From contig CAVRHH010000004.1 in the NCBI GenBank assembly GCA_963720945.1, positions 124,001 to 188,000 of the forward strand: DNA of 64,000 nucleotides, read 5' to 3'. Made by a program: the position numbers and the translations under genes. Shown here in pieces: positions 1-7,667 of the stretch. Source of the DNA: Bog-532 sp963720945 (lineage in GTDB: Bacteria > Actinomycetota > Actinomycetes > Streptosporangiales > Streptosporangiaceae). The notes under the pieces are model-generated. The model made no database searches, was not told the origin of the DNA, and saw only the letters and a list, made by a program, of their open reading frames with translations. The stretch's first letter is position 1. The number at the start of each line of letters is the position of its first letter.

Positions 1-329
1 CGCCCGACCTCACGGGCGGAGTACGCCTGGACCCGCTGGAAGATGGCGTGCCGGGCGTCGCGGCCCACCGCCATCGCGGTCCTGGCCCCGAAGTACACCG
101 CGCCGATCGCGCAGACGATCTGCAGCAGGCTGACGGCCAGCATGACGCCGCCGATGCGCATGATGTAGCGGGTGTCGCCGGTGATTATCCCGTTGTCGAT
201 GATGTCGGCGTTCAGGGTCGGCAGGTAGAGGGTCGCCAGGGTCTGCACCAGCTGCAGCAGGGCGATGGCGGTGATCGCTTTGCGGTACGGGCGCAGGTAG
301 ATGCGCAGAAGCCGGATGAGCATGGGCAT
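1..329 (-). CDS. ABC exporter, N-terminal part (cut by window edge)
   Basis: The complement of this stretch reads as an open frame of about 109 codons with no stop before the window edge. It begins MPMLIRLLRIYLRPYRK and continues with two hydrophobic helices (near residues 17-35 and 57-77) separated by LNADIIDNGI. The LNADIIDNGII motif and the arrangement are typical of the first transmembrane helices of type IV (B-family) ABC exporters that fuse membrane and ATPase domains. The ATPase domain lies outside the window. It sits 127 bases downstream of a TetR gene on the same strand, so a regulator-transporter unit exporting a drug or lipid is likely. A second ATG two codons in is an alternative start. 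Confidence 0.75.
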   Translation of the reverse strand, partial: MPMLIRLLRIYLRPYRKAITAIALLQLVQTLATLYLPTLNADIIDNGIITGDTRYIMRIGGVMLAVSLLQIVCAIGAVYFGARTAMAVGRDARHAIFQRVQAYSAREVG

Positions 330-420
330 CTCTTCTGGGTCGGTGGCGGGACGGGCCGGAGGCGAGGAGGGCAGGCAGGCGGGCGGAGGCGGGGCAGCAA
401 CGGGAGGCCGGTCCGGCGGC

Positions 421-458
421 GGGGCCGCCGGTCACGCTGCGGGGCCGCCGGTCACGCT
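421..458. repeat. 18-bp direct repeat, two copies
   Basis: The 18-base unit GGGGCCGCCGGTCACGCT occurs at 421-438 and again at 441-458, a 20-base period. The second copy runs into the stop codon of the TetR gene. It probably arose by slippage; no function is evident. Confidence 0.8.
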
Positions 459-1128
459 AGCCCGGGGCGGCCGCGGGTGGCACGTCATTTTCCGGCTGGC
501 CGGCCGGCGGCAGCGCGGCGAGCATGCCGTCGGCCAGTTCGCGCAGGGCGTCCTCGATGATGGGCGCGAGCGCGACCGGCGGATCGGTGAACAGCCAGCG
601 CTCGGTGGCCGCCTGGACCACGGCCGTCACCGCGCCGGCGAGGGCACGGGTGAAGAACGTGCCTTGGCCGGCGGCGCCGGTGCGATCGGTAATGGCCCCC
701 GCCAGCTCGTACTGCATCATCGCCAGGGCCTTCAGGTACTCGCCGCGCAGCACCGGGGAACAGGTAACGAGCCGGATGCCGGCGATCCGCTCGGGGTCGG
801 GGGCCGTGCTGGCCGGGGCGTAAACCGTCAGCACCGCGTTCCGGACGGCGGTCCAGAGGCTTTCGCTGGCAGGCCGTTCGCGCAGGGCGTCGCCGATCCG
901 GGCGGACCGGTCCAGCGCCAGGGCGCAGATCGCCTCGTACTTGCTGCCGAAGTAGTTGTTGAACGTCCGCGGCGAAACGTCCACCGCCGCCGCGATGTCC
1001 TCGACGAGCACGTTCTCCAGGCCCCGTTCGATGGCCAGGCGCATGGCGGCGGCGCCGAGGGCCTGCCGGGTGGCGCGCTTCTTGCGCTCGCGCAGGCTGG
1101 TCTGCCCGGCCGTGGCCGCGGTGTTCAT
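457..1128 (-). CDS. TetR/AcrR family transcriptional regulator
   Basis: A 223-residue protein starting MNTAATAGQT. Residues about 10-60 form the TetR DNA-binding domain: RERKKRATRQAL, then a helix-turn-helix with VEDIAAAVDVSPRTFNNYFGSK. The remaining helical region would bind ligand and dimerise. The open frame extends upstream of 1128, but the homology to the family begins just after this Met, so 1128 is preferred. The gene is followed on the same strand by an ABC exporter (start 329), which it probably represses. The ligand cannot be deduced. Confidence 0.88.
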   Translation of the reverse strand: MNTAATAGQTSLRERKKRATRQALGAAAMRLAIERGLENVLVEDIAAAVDVSPRTFNNYFGSKYEAICALALDRSARIGDALRERPASESLWTAVRNAVLTVYAPASTAPDPERIAGIRLVTCSPVLRGEYLKALAMMQYELAGAITDRTGAAGQGTFFTRALAGAVTAVVQAATERWLFTDPPVALAPIIEDALRELADGMLAALPPAGQPENDVPPAAAPG

Positions 1129-1153
1129 GCCACCAGGATACGGAGAATTGCGG

Positions 1154-1180
1154 GTCACGCAAATTTGCCGCTCACGACAA
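1154..1180. promoter_or_regulatory. Possible TetR operator/promoter region
   Basis: An AT-rich island 26-52 bases upstream of the TetR start. It holds the perfect palindrome GCAAATTTGC (1159-1168), flanked by direct repeats TCACG at 1155-1159 and 1172-1176. Position and symmetry suit autoregulation by the TetR protein, but no consensus for this particular regulator is known to me. Confidence 0.35.
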
Positions 1181-1392
1181 TTGAATGCGCCCGCCGCCGG
1201 TCCCCTCGCCTCCTCCGGGCGAGGCGAAGGCGATGTGCCCGCGGCCGCAGGCAGCTGACCTGCACTCGTCTCCGCCGCGCCTATGGGCAGACTTCTGGGT
1301 CGCATATGACCAGCAGGCTGCCCATAGTGGAATGGGCGGGGCTTTAACTCCCGAACCGCCTCCGGCCGGGTGCGTGCCGCTGACTCAGGACA

Positions 1393-2139
1393 CTAGAGCG
1401 TGAACGAGGCGCCGGCCTGGGAACTGATGGACGAGCCCGGCTGCGGATCCGCCATCGCGCGGGTCGCGGTGCCCGCGTAGAGGATCACGACGATGGCGAC
1501 CACCGCCAGGCCGGCGGTGATAAAGCCGAGACCGGGCGTGCTGGCTCTGGAAAAGGCGGCCAGGACGCCCGCGGTGCCCAGTTCCGCGCCGATCCCGAAC
1601 ATCGTCAGGATGTTGACGCCCAGGATGATGCCCAGGCTGGCGACGATCACGTTGGTGCCCTGCGGGGCCAGCAGCCGCCGTGGCCGCGGCAAGGGGTAAT
1701 CGGGGCGCCGGGGGGCCGACATCACCGCGCCCTGAGAGAGGCTCATGTCGGCGGCCCCGGTCACGGTTATCTTCGCCCCGCCGGTCGCGTCGATGAGGAT
1801 CGGCTGGGTCAGCGGCGCATCGGCAGGCGCGGGCGGTGCCGGGGGCACGACCTGGACGAGCCGGACATGCCGTGCCGCCTGCTTTATCGGCTGGGCCTGC
1901 TCTGGCGGCCCGGGTGACTGGGCCAGCACGTCACTGGCCTGAATGGTCCACGTTCCCGCGGGGGTACCGACGGGTGCGCTGAGACAGATGGTGCTGCCCG
2001 GCAGGACGGCGAGTACCGTCGCCCAGTGTGCGGACCCGTCCGCCATCGTCGTGTCCGTGACCACCGTGATGCTTGCCCCGGAGGGCACGCTGATGCCCGC
2101 GGCCCGCAGCCCCGGCACCATGACGGTCGCGTCGGCCAT
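1393..2139 (-). CDS. Hypothetical protein with two C-terminal membrane segments
   Basis: A 248-residue protein from the ATG at 2139; the frame stays open to 2259, so a longer N-terminus is possible. The first 80 residues are rich in beta-type sequence (ATVMVPGLRAAGISVPSG). A Pro/Ala-rich linker follows, then two hydrophobic helices (about residues 165-190 and 200-225) and a short hydrophilic tail. No family is recognised. It is divergent from the MarR gene at 2353 with about 200 bases between them. A membrane-anchored protein with a beta-sandwich domain is the most that can be said. Confidence 0.6.
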   Translation of the reverse strand: MADATVMVPGLRAAGISVPSGASITVVTDTTMADGSAHWATVLAVLPGSTICLSAPVGTPAGTWTIQASDVLAQSPGPPEQAQPIKQAARHVRLVQVVPPAPPAPADAPLTQPILIDATGGAKITVTGAADMSLSQGAVMSAPRRPDYPLPRPRRLLAPQGTNVIVASLGIILGVNILTMFGIGAELGTAGVLAAFSRASTPGLGFITAGLAVVAIVVILYAGTATRAMADPQPGSSISSQAGASFTL

Positions 2140-2299
2140 CAGCCCGGGATTACGCACCGTGAACGACGAGTAAAGGGTGCCGAACCGTTTAGCACGTCCG
2201 TCGTTACCCGACCGAGGCAGCCCAGGAACGGAGGCATGGCCGCGGCCCACGGCAGGCACCCGACGGCCGGGCAGTACCCGGGAACAGGCGGTCGCGCCG

Positions 2300-2326
2300 G
2301 TTCGTTAGGCATACGAACTGTTAGGC
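2300..2326. promoter_or_regulatory. Probable MarR operator
   Basis: An inverted repeat GTTCGT (2300-2305) / ACGAAC (2313-2318) separated by 7 bases, overlapped by a direct repeat TTAGGC at 2305-2310 and 2321-2326 (16-base period). It lies about 30-50 bases upstream of the MarR start. This is the usual place for an autoregulatory MarR site controlling the MarR-ABC operon. Confidence 0.5.
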
Positions 2327-2352
2327 TTCCGCACCAACCTGGGGATGACGAC

Positions 2353-2811
2353 GTGAACGACCCTGGTCCGGGCGCTGAGACGCTGGACGTGCCGACCGCG
2401 CAGGCGGCCGTGCTCACCGTGATGCGCCTGTTCCGCGCGCTGGAGCGGGTCGATACCGGCCTGACCCCCCAGCAGTACCGCATCCTGAAGCTGGCGGGCG
2501 TCGGCGGGGAGCGTTCGGCCCGGCTGGCCGAGCGGCTGGCGGTCGCCAAGCCCACGCTGACCGCAATCGCCGACAGCCTGGTTGCCGCGGGTTATGCCCA
2601 GCGCGAGACCGAGGCCGGCGACCGGCGGGTCGTGCGGCTCTGCCTGACGGCCATGGGCCGCGCCGCCCTCGAGCGGGCCGACGCCGCCTATGCCGGCTGG
2701 CTCCGCGCGCTGCTCGGCGAAACCAGTGACACGGCCGGGGTGCTCGAGGCCCTCCGCGACCTGGACGCGGCGATGGATGAGCGGCGCCGGGCCCGGCTGG
2801 GGCTGGCATGA
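2353..2811 (+). CDS. MarR family transcriptional regulator
   Basis: A 152-residue protein from the GTG at 2353, preceded by a GGGGA box. The winged helix-turn-helix is visible: LTPQQYRILKLAGVGGERSA, then LAERLAVAKPTLTAIADSLV (recognition helix) and a wing with RETEAGDRRVVRLCLT. Its stop overlaps the start of the fused ABC exporter (ATGA, 2808-2811), so the two are translationally coupled. The regulator most likely controls its own exporter operon in response to an exported compound. Confidence 0.9.
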   Translation: MNDPGPGAETLDVPTAQAAVLTVMRLFRALERVDTGLTPQQYRILKLAGVGGERSARLAERLAVAKPTLTAIADSLVAAGYAQRETEAGDRRVVRLCLTAMGRAALERADAAYAGWLRALLGETSDTAGVLEALRDLDAAMDERRRARLGLA

Positions 2812-5800
2812 GGGCACGCGGGCAGAGGCTCGCCGCGGGACCTGCGACGACGGCGGGGTCAGGCGCACGCCCGGGGGCGCAGGACGCCTGGCTGCGGCGG
2901 CTGGCCGGCTACTGCGCCCGGCACCGCCGGCTGGCGTTCAAGGCCCTGGGCGGCTCGCTGGCGGCCACCGTCGCCCAGGCGGGCATCCCGCTGATCATGG
3001 CGTGGATCGTCGACAGCGCGATCCTCGACCACCACGAGCCGATCTGGCTGGGGGCCACGGTGCTCATCGTGGCCGGGCTGCTCAGCTTCGGCGGCGTCTA
3101 CACCCGGCGGTACCGGGGCGGCCAGCTGTCGCTCGAGGTCCAGCACGACATGCGCACCGAGCTCTTCGCATCGCTGGAGCGGCTGGACGGGGCCCGCCAG
3201 GACCAGCTGCACACCGGCCAGATCGTCAGCCGCTCCATCTCCGACCTGAACATGGTCCAGAGCCTGCTCGCCCAGATGCCCATGCTGCTCGGCAACGCCC
3301 TGCTCTTCGTGCTGTCGATCGCGATCATGGCCTACCTGTCACCGCTGCTCACCGTGGTGGCGCTGGCGATCGCGCCCGCGCTCTGGCTGATCGCGATCGC
3401 CTCGCGGCGCAGGCTCTTCCCCGCCAGCTGGGACGCGCAGCAGAAGGAGGCGGAGGTCGCCGGCGTCGTCGATGGCGCGGTGACCGGCGTACGGGTGGTC
3501 AAGGGCTTCGGTCAGGAGGAGCAGGAGATCGGCCGGCTGGAGGGCGTCGCCACGCGGCTGTACTCCGCCCGCGTGCGCGTCGTCCGGCTGACGGCCCGCT
3601 ACAACCCCGCGCTGGGGGCCGTCCCCATGTTCGGCCAGGTCGGGGTCCTCGCGCTGGGCGGCTGGCTGGCCCTGCACGGCTCGATCAAAATCGGGGTCTT
3701 CCTCGCCTTCTCCCTCTACATCGGGCAGATGGTCTCGCCCGTGCGCGCGCTGACCACCCTGATCACGATCGGCCAGGAGGCGCGGGCCAGCGTGATCCGG
3801 GTCTACGAGGTGATCGACGCAAAGCCGGTGGTCACCGAGAAGCCTGGTGCGGTGGACCTGCCGGCGGGAACGCCCGACGTGGAGCTGGACGACGTCGCCT
3901 TTGGCTACCTGCCCTCTCAGCCGGTGCTGCGGGGCCTGTCCCTGCACGTGCGGCCGGGCGAGACGCTCGCGGTGGTCGGAACATCAGGATCGGGCAAGTC
4001 GACGATCTCCCTGCTGCTGCCCCGCTTCTATGACGTCAGGGGCGGCGTGATCCGGGTCGGCGGCCAGGACGTCCGCGACCTGACCCTGGAGTCGCTGCGC
4101 GCCTCGATCGGCCTGGTGATGGAGGACAGCTTCCTGTTCTCTGACACCATCCGGGCCAACATCTCCTACGGCCGGCCCGATGCGACGCACGAGCAGATCG
4201 TCGCGGCGGCCAGGGCGGCGGAAGCCGACGAGTTCATCACCAGCCTGCCGGACGGCTACGACACCGTCATCGGCGAGCAGGGCCTCACCCTGTCCGGCGG
4301 CCAGCGCCAGCGGGTGTCGCTGGCCAGGGCACTGATCACCAACCCGGCGATCCTGATCCTGGACGACGCCACCTCCGCCATCGATGCGGGGATCGAGGCG
4401 CAGATCCACGCCACCCTGCACAAGGTGATGGCCGGGCGCACCACCCTGCTGATCGCGCACCGCCGCTCGACGCTCCAGCTGGCCGGCCGGATCGCCGTCC
4501 TGGATAAGGGACGGCTGGTCGACGAGGGTACGCACGAGGAACTCACCGCGCGCTGCCCGATGTACCGGCTGCTGCTGGCCGGCCCGGGCGAGGACGCCGA
4601 GGGCGTCGACGCCGGTGAGCTCGCTTACCACGAGAACGCCGGCCGGGGCGATCCCGCCGCCGGATGGGACCCTGCCCCCGGGACCGTGACCTCCGCCCTG
4701 TGGGAGGCGGCGGTCGACCCGGCCGGGTCCACCGCCGCGGCGGGCGTAAAGGGCAGCCAGCTGGCCCGGGTGTCGGGCTCCGCAATCGGCCGCGGCATGG
4801 GCGCCGCCGCACGCGGCGGCCGGGGCCGAAGTGGCGCTGGCGGGGGCATGCTCGCGGGGATACCACCGACGCCCGAGCTGCTCGCGAAGGTGGACGCGCT
4901 GCCGCCAGCCAGCGAACTGCCCCGGGTCAGCCGCGCGGCGGCCCGCGCTGCCGACCCGCACTTCACCCTGCGCAGGCTGCTGCGGCCGATCGCGCTGGCG
5001 CTCTTCGCCGGGCTGGTCCTCGACGGCCTCGACGCCATCGCCAGCGTCGCGATGCCCGCGCTGGTACGCGGCGGCGTCGACAACGGCGTCCTGACCAGGG
5101 AATTCCATCCCATCATCGTGGTCTCGCTGGTTGGCCTGGCGATCGTCTGCGCCAACTGGGTCATCAACATCGTCCAAACGAACGTGGTGGGACGCAACGG
5201 CGAGCGGATGCTGTACACGCTGCGCGTCAAGATCTTCTCCCACCTGCAGCGGCTCGGCCTCGACTTCTACGAGCACGAGATGTCCGGCCGGATCATGACC
5301 CGCATGACGACGGACGTGGACGCGCTGGACACGTTCCTCCAGACCGGGCTGATCACCATGGTCAACGCGGTCCTGACGTTCGCCGGCGTGCTGGTCGCGT
5401 TGCTGCTCATCAACTTCCGGCTGGGTATCACGCTGCTGGCGATCATCCCGGTCCTGGTGGCGGCCACGCTGGTGTTCCGCGCGAAGTCCTCGCGGGCCTA
5501 CACCGATGCCCGCGAGAAGGTCAGCATGGTCAACGCCGACCTGCAGGAGAACGTGGCCGGCCTGCGGACCGCGCAGGCGTACCGGCGCGAAGGGCGCAAC
5601 CAGGAGCATTTCGCCGCCCTGAGCGACAGCTACCGACGGTCCCGGCTACGTGCGCAGCGCTACATCGCCCTCTACTTCCCGTTCGTGCAGCTGCTGTCTA
5701 CCGTGGCCGGGGCACTCATCCTGTTCGTGGCCGCGGGCGAGGTGCACAGCAAGACGCTGACGGCTGGCGGCCTGATCGCCTATCTGCTCTACATCGACCT

Positions 5801-6689
5801 GCTCTTCTCCCCCGTGCAGCAGCTGTCCCAGGTCTTCGACGGCTACAACCAGGCCGCCGTCGGCTTGCGGCGGATCAAGGATCTGCTGCGGCGGACGACC
5901 AGCACCCCCGAGGCCGCGCACCCGCAGACGGTCGGCCGCCCCCGCGGCCAGATTGAGTTCCGTGATGTGCGGTTCAGGTACTCCGGGCAGCCGCGGGACG
6001 CGCTGTCAGGCGTCAATCTGGTCGTCTGGCCCGGCGAGACCGTGGCGCTGGTCGGCCAGACCGGCGCGGGCAAGTCCACGATGGTCAAGCTGGTCGCGCG
6101 GTACTACGACGTCACGTCGGGCAGCCTGCTCGTCGATGGCACCGACATCCGGGAGCTCGACCTGTCAGGGTACCGGCAGCAGCTGGGCGTGGTACCCCAG
6201 GAGCCCTACCTGTTTCCCGGGACGGTCCGGGACGCGATCGCCTACGGCCGCCCGGATGCCACCGACGCCGAAGTCGAGGCGGCGGCACGCGAAGTGGGGG
6301 CGATCGAGATGATCGCCCGGCTGCCCGGCGGCTTCCGGCACGAGGTGGCTGAGCGGGGACGCAACCTGGCCGCAGGCCAGCGTCAGCTGATCGCCCTGGC
6401 CCGCGCCTACCTGGTGGATCCGGCCATCCTGCTGCTCGACGAGGCCACCGCCGCGCTCGACCTGGCGTCGGAGGCGGCGGTGAACAGCGCGACGGAGCGG
6501 CTGACGGCCAAGCGCACCACCCTCGTGGTCGCGCACCGGCTGACGACCGCCTCGCGGGCCGACCGCATCGTGGTGATGGAGTCAGGCAGGATCGCTGAGG
6601 CCGGCCGCCACGAAGAGCTGCTGGAGCGCGGCGCCAGCTACGCGGCTCTGTGGGCCGCGTTCGCCGGGGACGCCGAGCTCGTTGCCTGA
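2808..6689 (+). CDS. Fused heterodimer-type ABC exporter (TMD-NBD-TMD-NBD)
   Basis: A 1293-residue protein carrying two complete ABC half-exporters in one chain. Half 1 has membrane helices at about residues 40-320, Walker A GTSGSGKST (391-399), signature LSGGQ (495-499) and Walker B ILILDD (515-520). Half 2 has membrane helices at about 720-1010, Walker A GQTGAGKST (1083-1091), a divergent signature LAAGQ (1187-1191) and Walker B ILLLDE (1207-1212). The catalytic glutamate is replaced by Asp in half 1 and kept in half 2. In an antiparallel NBD pair, one ATP site would therefore be degenerate, as in heterodimeric multidrug exporters. A low-complexity Gly/Ala linker (about 600-690) joins the halves. 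In most actinomycetes these halves are two adjacent genes, so this is a fusion. The substrate is unknown. Confidence 0.92.
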   Translation: MRARGQRLAAGPATTAGSGARPGAQDAWLRRLAGYCARHRRLAFKALGGSLAATVAQAGIPLIMAWIVDSAILDHHEPIWLGATVLIVAGLLSFGGVYTRRYRGGQLSLEVQHDMRTELFASLERLDGARQDQLHTGQIVSRSISDLNMVQSLLAQMPMLLGNALLFVLSIAIMAYLSPLLTVVALAIAPALWLIAIASRRRLFPASWDAQQKEAEVAGVVDGAVTGVRVVKGFGQEEQEIGRLEGVATRLYSARVRVVRLTARYNPALGAVPMFGQVGVLALGGWLALHGSIKIGVFLAFSLYIGQMVSPVRALTTLITIGQEARASVIRVYEVIDAKPVVTEKPGAVDLPAGTPDVELDDVAFGYLPSQPVLRGLSLHVRPGETLAVVGTSGSGKSTISLLLPRFYDVRGGVIRVGGQDVRDLTLESLRASIGLVMEDSFLFSDTIRANISYGRPDATHEQIVAAARAAEADEFITSLPDGYDTVIGEQGLTLSGGQRQRVSLARALITNPAILILDDATSAIDAGIEAQIHATLHKVMAGRTTLLIAHRRSTLQLAGRIAVLDKGRLVDEGTHEELTARCPMYRLLLAGPGEDAEGVDAGELAYHENAGRGDPAAGWDPAPGTVTSALWEAAVDPAGSTAAAGVKGSQLARVSGSAIGRGMGAAARGGRGRSGAGGGMLAGIPPTPELLAKVDALPPASELPRVSRAAARAADPHFTLRRLLRPIALALFAGLVLDGLDAIASVAMPALVRGGVDNGVLTREFHPIIVVSLVGLAIVCANWVINIVQTNVVGRNGERMLYTLRVKIFSHLQRLGLDFYEHEMSGRIMTRMTTDVDALDTFLQTGLITMVNAVLTFAGVLVALLLINFRLGITLLAIIPVLVAATLVFRAKSSRAYTDAREKVSMVNADLQENVAGLRTAQAYRREGRNQEHFAALSDSYRRSRLRAQRYIALYFPFVQLLSTVAGALILFVAAGEVHSKTLTAGGLIAYLLYIDLLFSPVQQLSQVFDGYNQAAVGLRRIKDLLRRTTSTPEAAHPQTVGRPRGQIEFRDVRFRYSGQPRDALSGVNLVVWPGETVALVGQTGAGKSTMVKLVARYYDVTSGSLLVDGTDIRELDLSGYRQQLGVVPQEPYLFPGTVRDAIAYGRPDATDAEVEAAAREVGAIEMIARLPGGFRHEVAERGRNLAAGQRQLIALARAYLVDPAILLLDEATAALDLASEAAVNSATERLTAKRTTLVVAHRLTTASRADRIVVMESGRIAEAGRHEELLERGASYAALWAAFAGDAELVA

Positions 6690-6757
6690 CCAGCTCCGGT
6701 CCGCCATTTCACATTCCCGTCCCCGCAGCAGCGCCTGCCTGCTGCTGTCGTTCTCCA

Positions 6758-6862
6758 GGTCAGGCCCGGATCCAGCCGTCGCGCGAAGCCGATCATCTCC
6801 TCAATGCTGTAACGCCTCAGGGCAGCCGCCGTGTCTACGTAGTCACGCGGCTCGGCCCGGCC
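6758..6862 (-). pseudogene. AbiEii-type nucleotidyltransferase fragment
   Basis: Reading the complement gives 35 codons, including EPRDYVDTAAALRRYSIEEM and then IGFARRLDPGLT. These align closely with residues of the intact nucleotidyltransferase at 10249-10920 (EPRDYVDTAAALGRY, IGLARRLDPGLT). The flanking sequence is not recognisable and no start codon is attached. It is a remnant of a second, diverged AbiEii-like gene about 3.5 kb from the intact copy. Confidence 0.65.
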
Positions 6863-6871
6863 TTCTCTGAA

Positions 6872-7042
6872 CTAACCGGCATGCGCTGCCTGCACCGTGT
6901 TGTCCGCGGTGTTCAGCAGCCACCCGCCGAAGCGCGTCCCGTTCGGCTGCAGCATCAGGGTGATCAGCTGATCAACGGTGTAGTGCTCCAAGGCGAATGG
7001 TGTCCTCACACCCGGCAGCTGTGGGCTGGGCGAGGTCGTCAT
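6872..7042 (-). CDS. Possible small protein, 56 residues
   Basis: A short open frame beginning MTTSPSPQLPGV and containing FALEHYTVDQLITLMLQPNG. It overlaps the 3' end of the 231-residue gene by 71 bases in another frame, with a GGCGGAAAG box upstream of its ATG. The second half has no overlapping gene and reads like ordinary protein. It could be a coupled small gene, or the true C-terminus of a neighbour after a frameshift. No family is recognised. Confidence 0.35.
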   Translation of the reverse strand: MTTSPSPQLPGVRTPFALEHYTVDQLITLMLQPNGTRFGGWLLNTADNTVQAAHAG

Positions 7043-7667
7043 CGGCGCTTTCCGCCTGCTCCGCGCCGACCGGGTAGTTCCGGGCGGGCAGCAGCCGGAT
7101 CCCCTGGCCGAGCGGGATGATGCCAGGCAGCTCGAGGTGTGCCTGCCTAGTGATGACGTCGGTCCCTTGGATCGCCAGGGTCGCGGTGATGTCACAGCGC
7201 CCGGAGTGCAGGGTGACCAGCCGCCCGGCCCTGATCCCTGCCCCTAGGGCGCTGACGTCGAACACAACGGACAGGCCGAGCTGGAGGGTGGCCACCCGGT
7301 GTCCGTCTATCAGGACCGTGACAGAGGGCTGCTGGGTCGTGGTGATCTGGTGCGTGGCCAGGTCTACCAGCTCGGTGCTGCCGGGCGTGGCCAGCGTGTG
7401 CCTCGCGGCGGCGGCGAGGTCATGATGTGCGCGCCATCCGGCCACGAGCAGGCTTATCAGGTCGATATCCAGGAGCCCGGCGGCCCGAGTCGTGGCCTCG
7501 CGGACGGCGGCTTCGCGGGTCGCCTTCGGGAGGTTCTCCAGGGCGCGGCCGAGGCTCCCGCCGCCTGCAGACAGAATCTGGTCGGCCAGTGCCCCGGGGG
7601 CGTCTTGGCCCGGGCCGAACAGTAGATCCAGGGTGGTGCTGGGGTGGCCTTGTACGGCTGGCGTCAT
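6972..7667 (-). CDS. Conserved-looking hypothetical protein, 231 residues
   Basis: The start codon overlaps the stop of the upstream Ig-repeat gene (ATGA at 7664-7667), so the two are coupled. The N-terminal half is helical and soluble (KATREAAVREATTRAAGLL). The C-terminal half is beta-rich (SVTVLIDGHRVATLQLGLSV, then repeated short strands). No signal peptide or membrane helix is seen. Coupling suggests a cytoplasmic partner of the repeat-bearing membrane protein. The last 20 residues overlap another open frame, so the C-terminus is less certain. Function is unknown. Confidence 0.65.
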   Translation of the reverse strand: MTPAVQGHPSTTLDLLFGPGQDAPGALADQILSAGGGSLGRALENLPKATREAAVREATTRAAGLLDIDLISLLVAGWRAHHDLAAAARHTLATPGSTELVDLATHQITTTQQPSVTVLIDGHRVATLQLGLSVVFDVSALGAGIRAGRLVTLHSGRCDITATLAIQGTDVITRQAHLELPGIIPLGQGIRLLPARNYPVGAEQAESADDDLAQPTAAGCEDTIRLGALHR

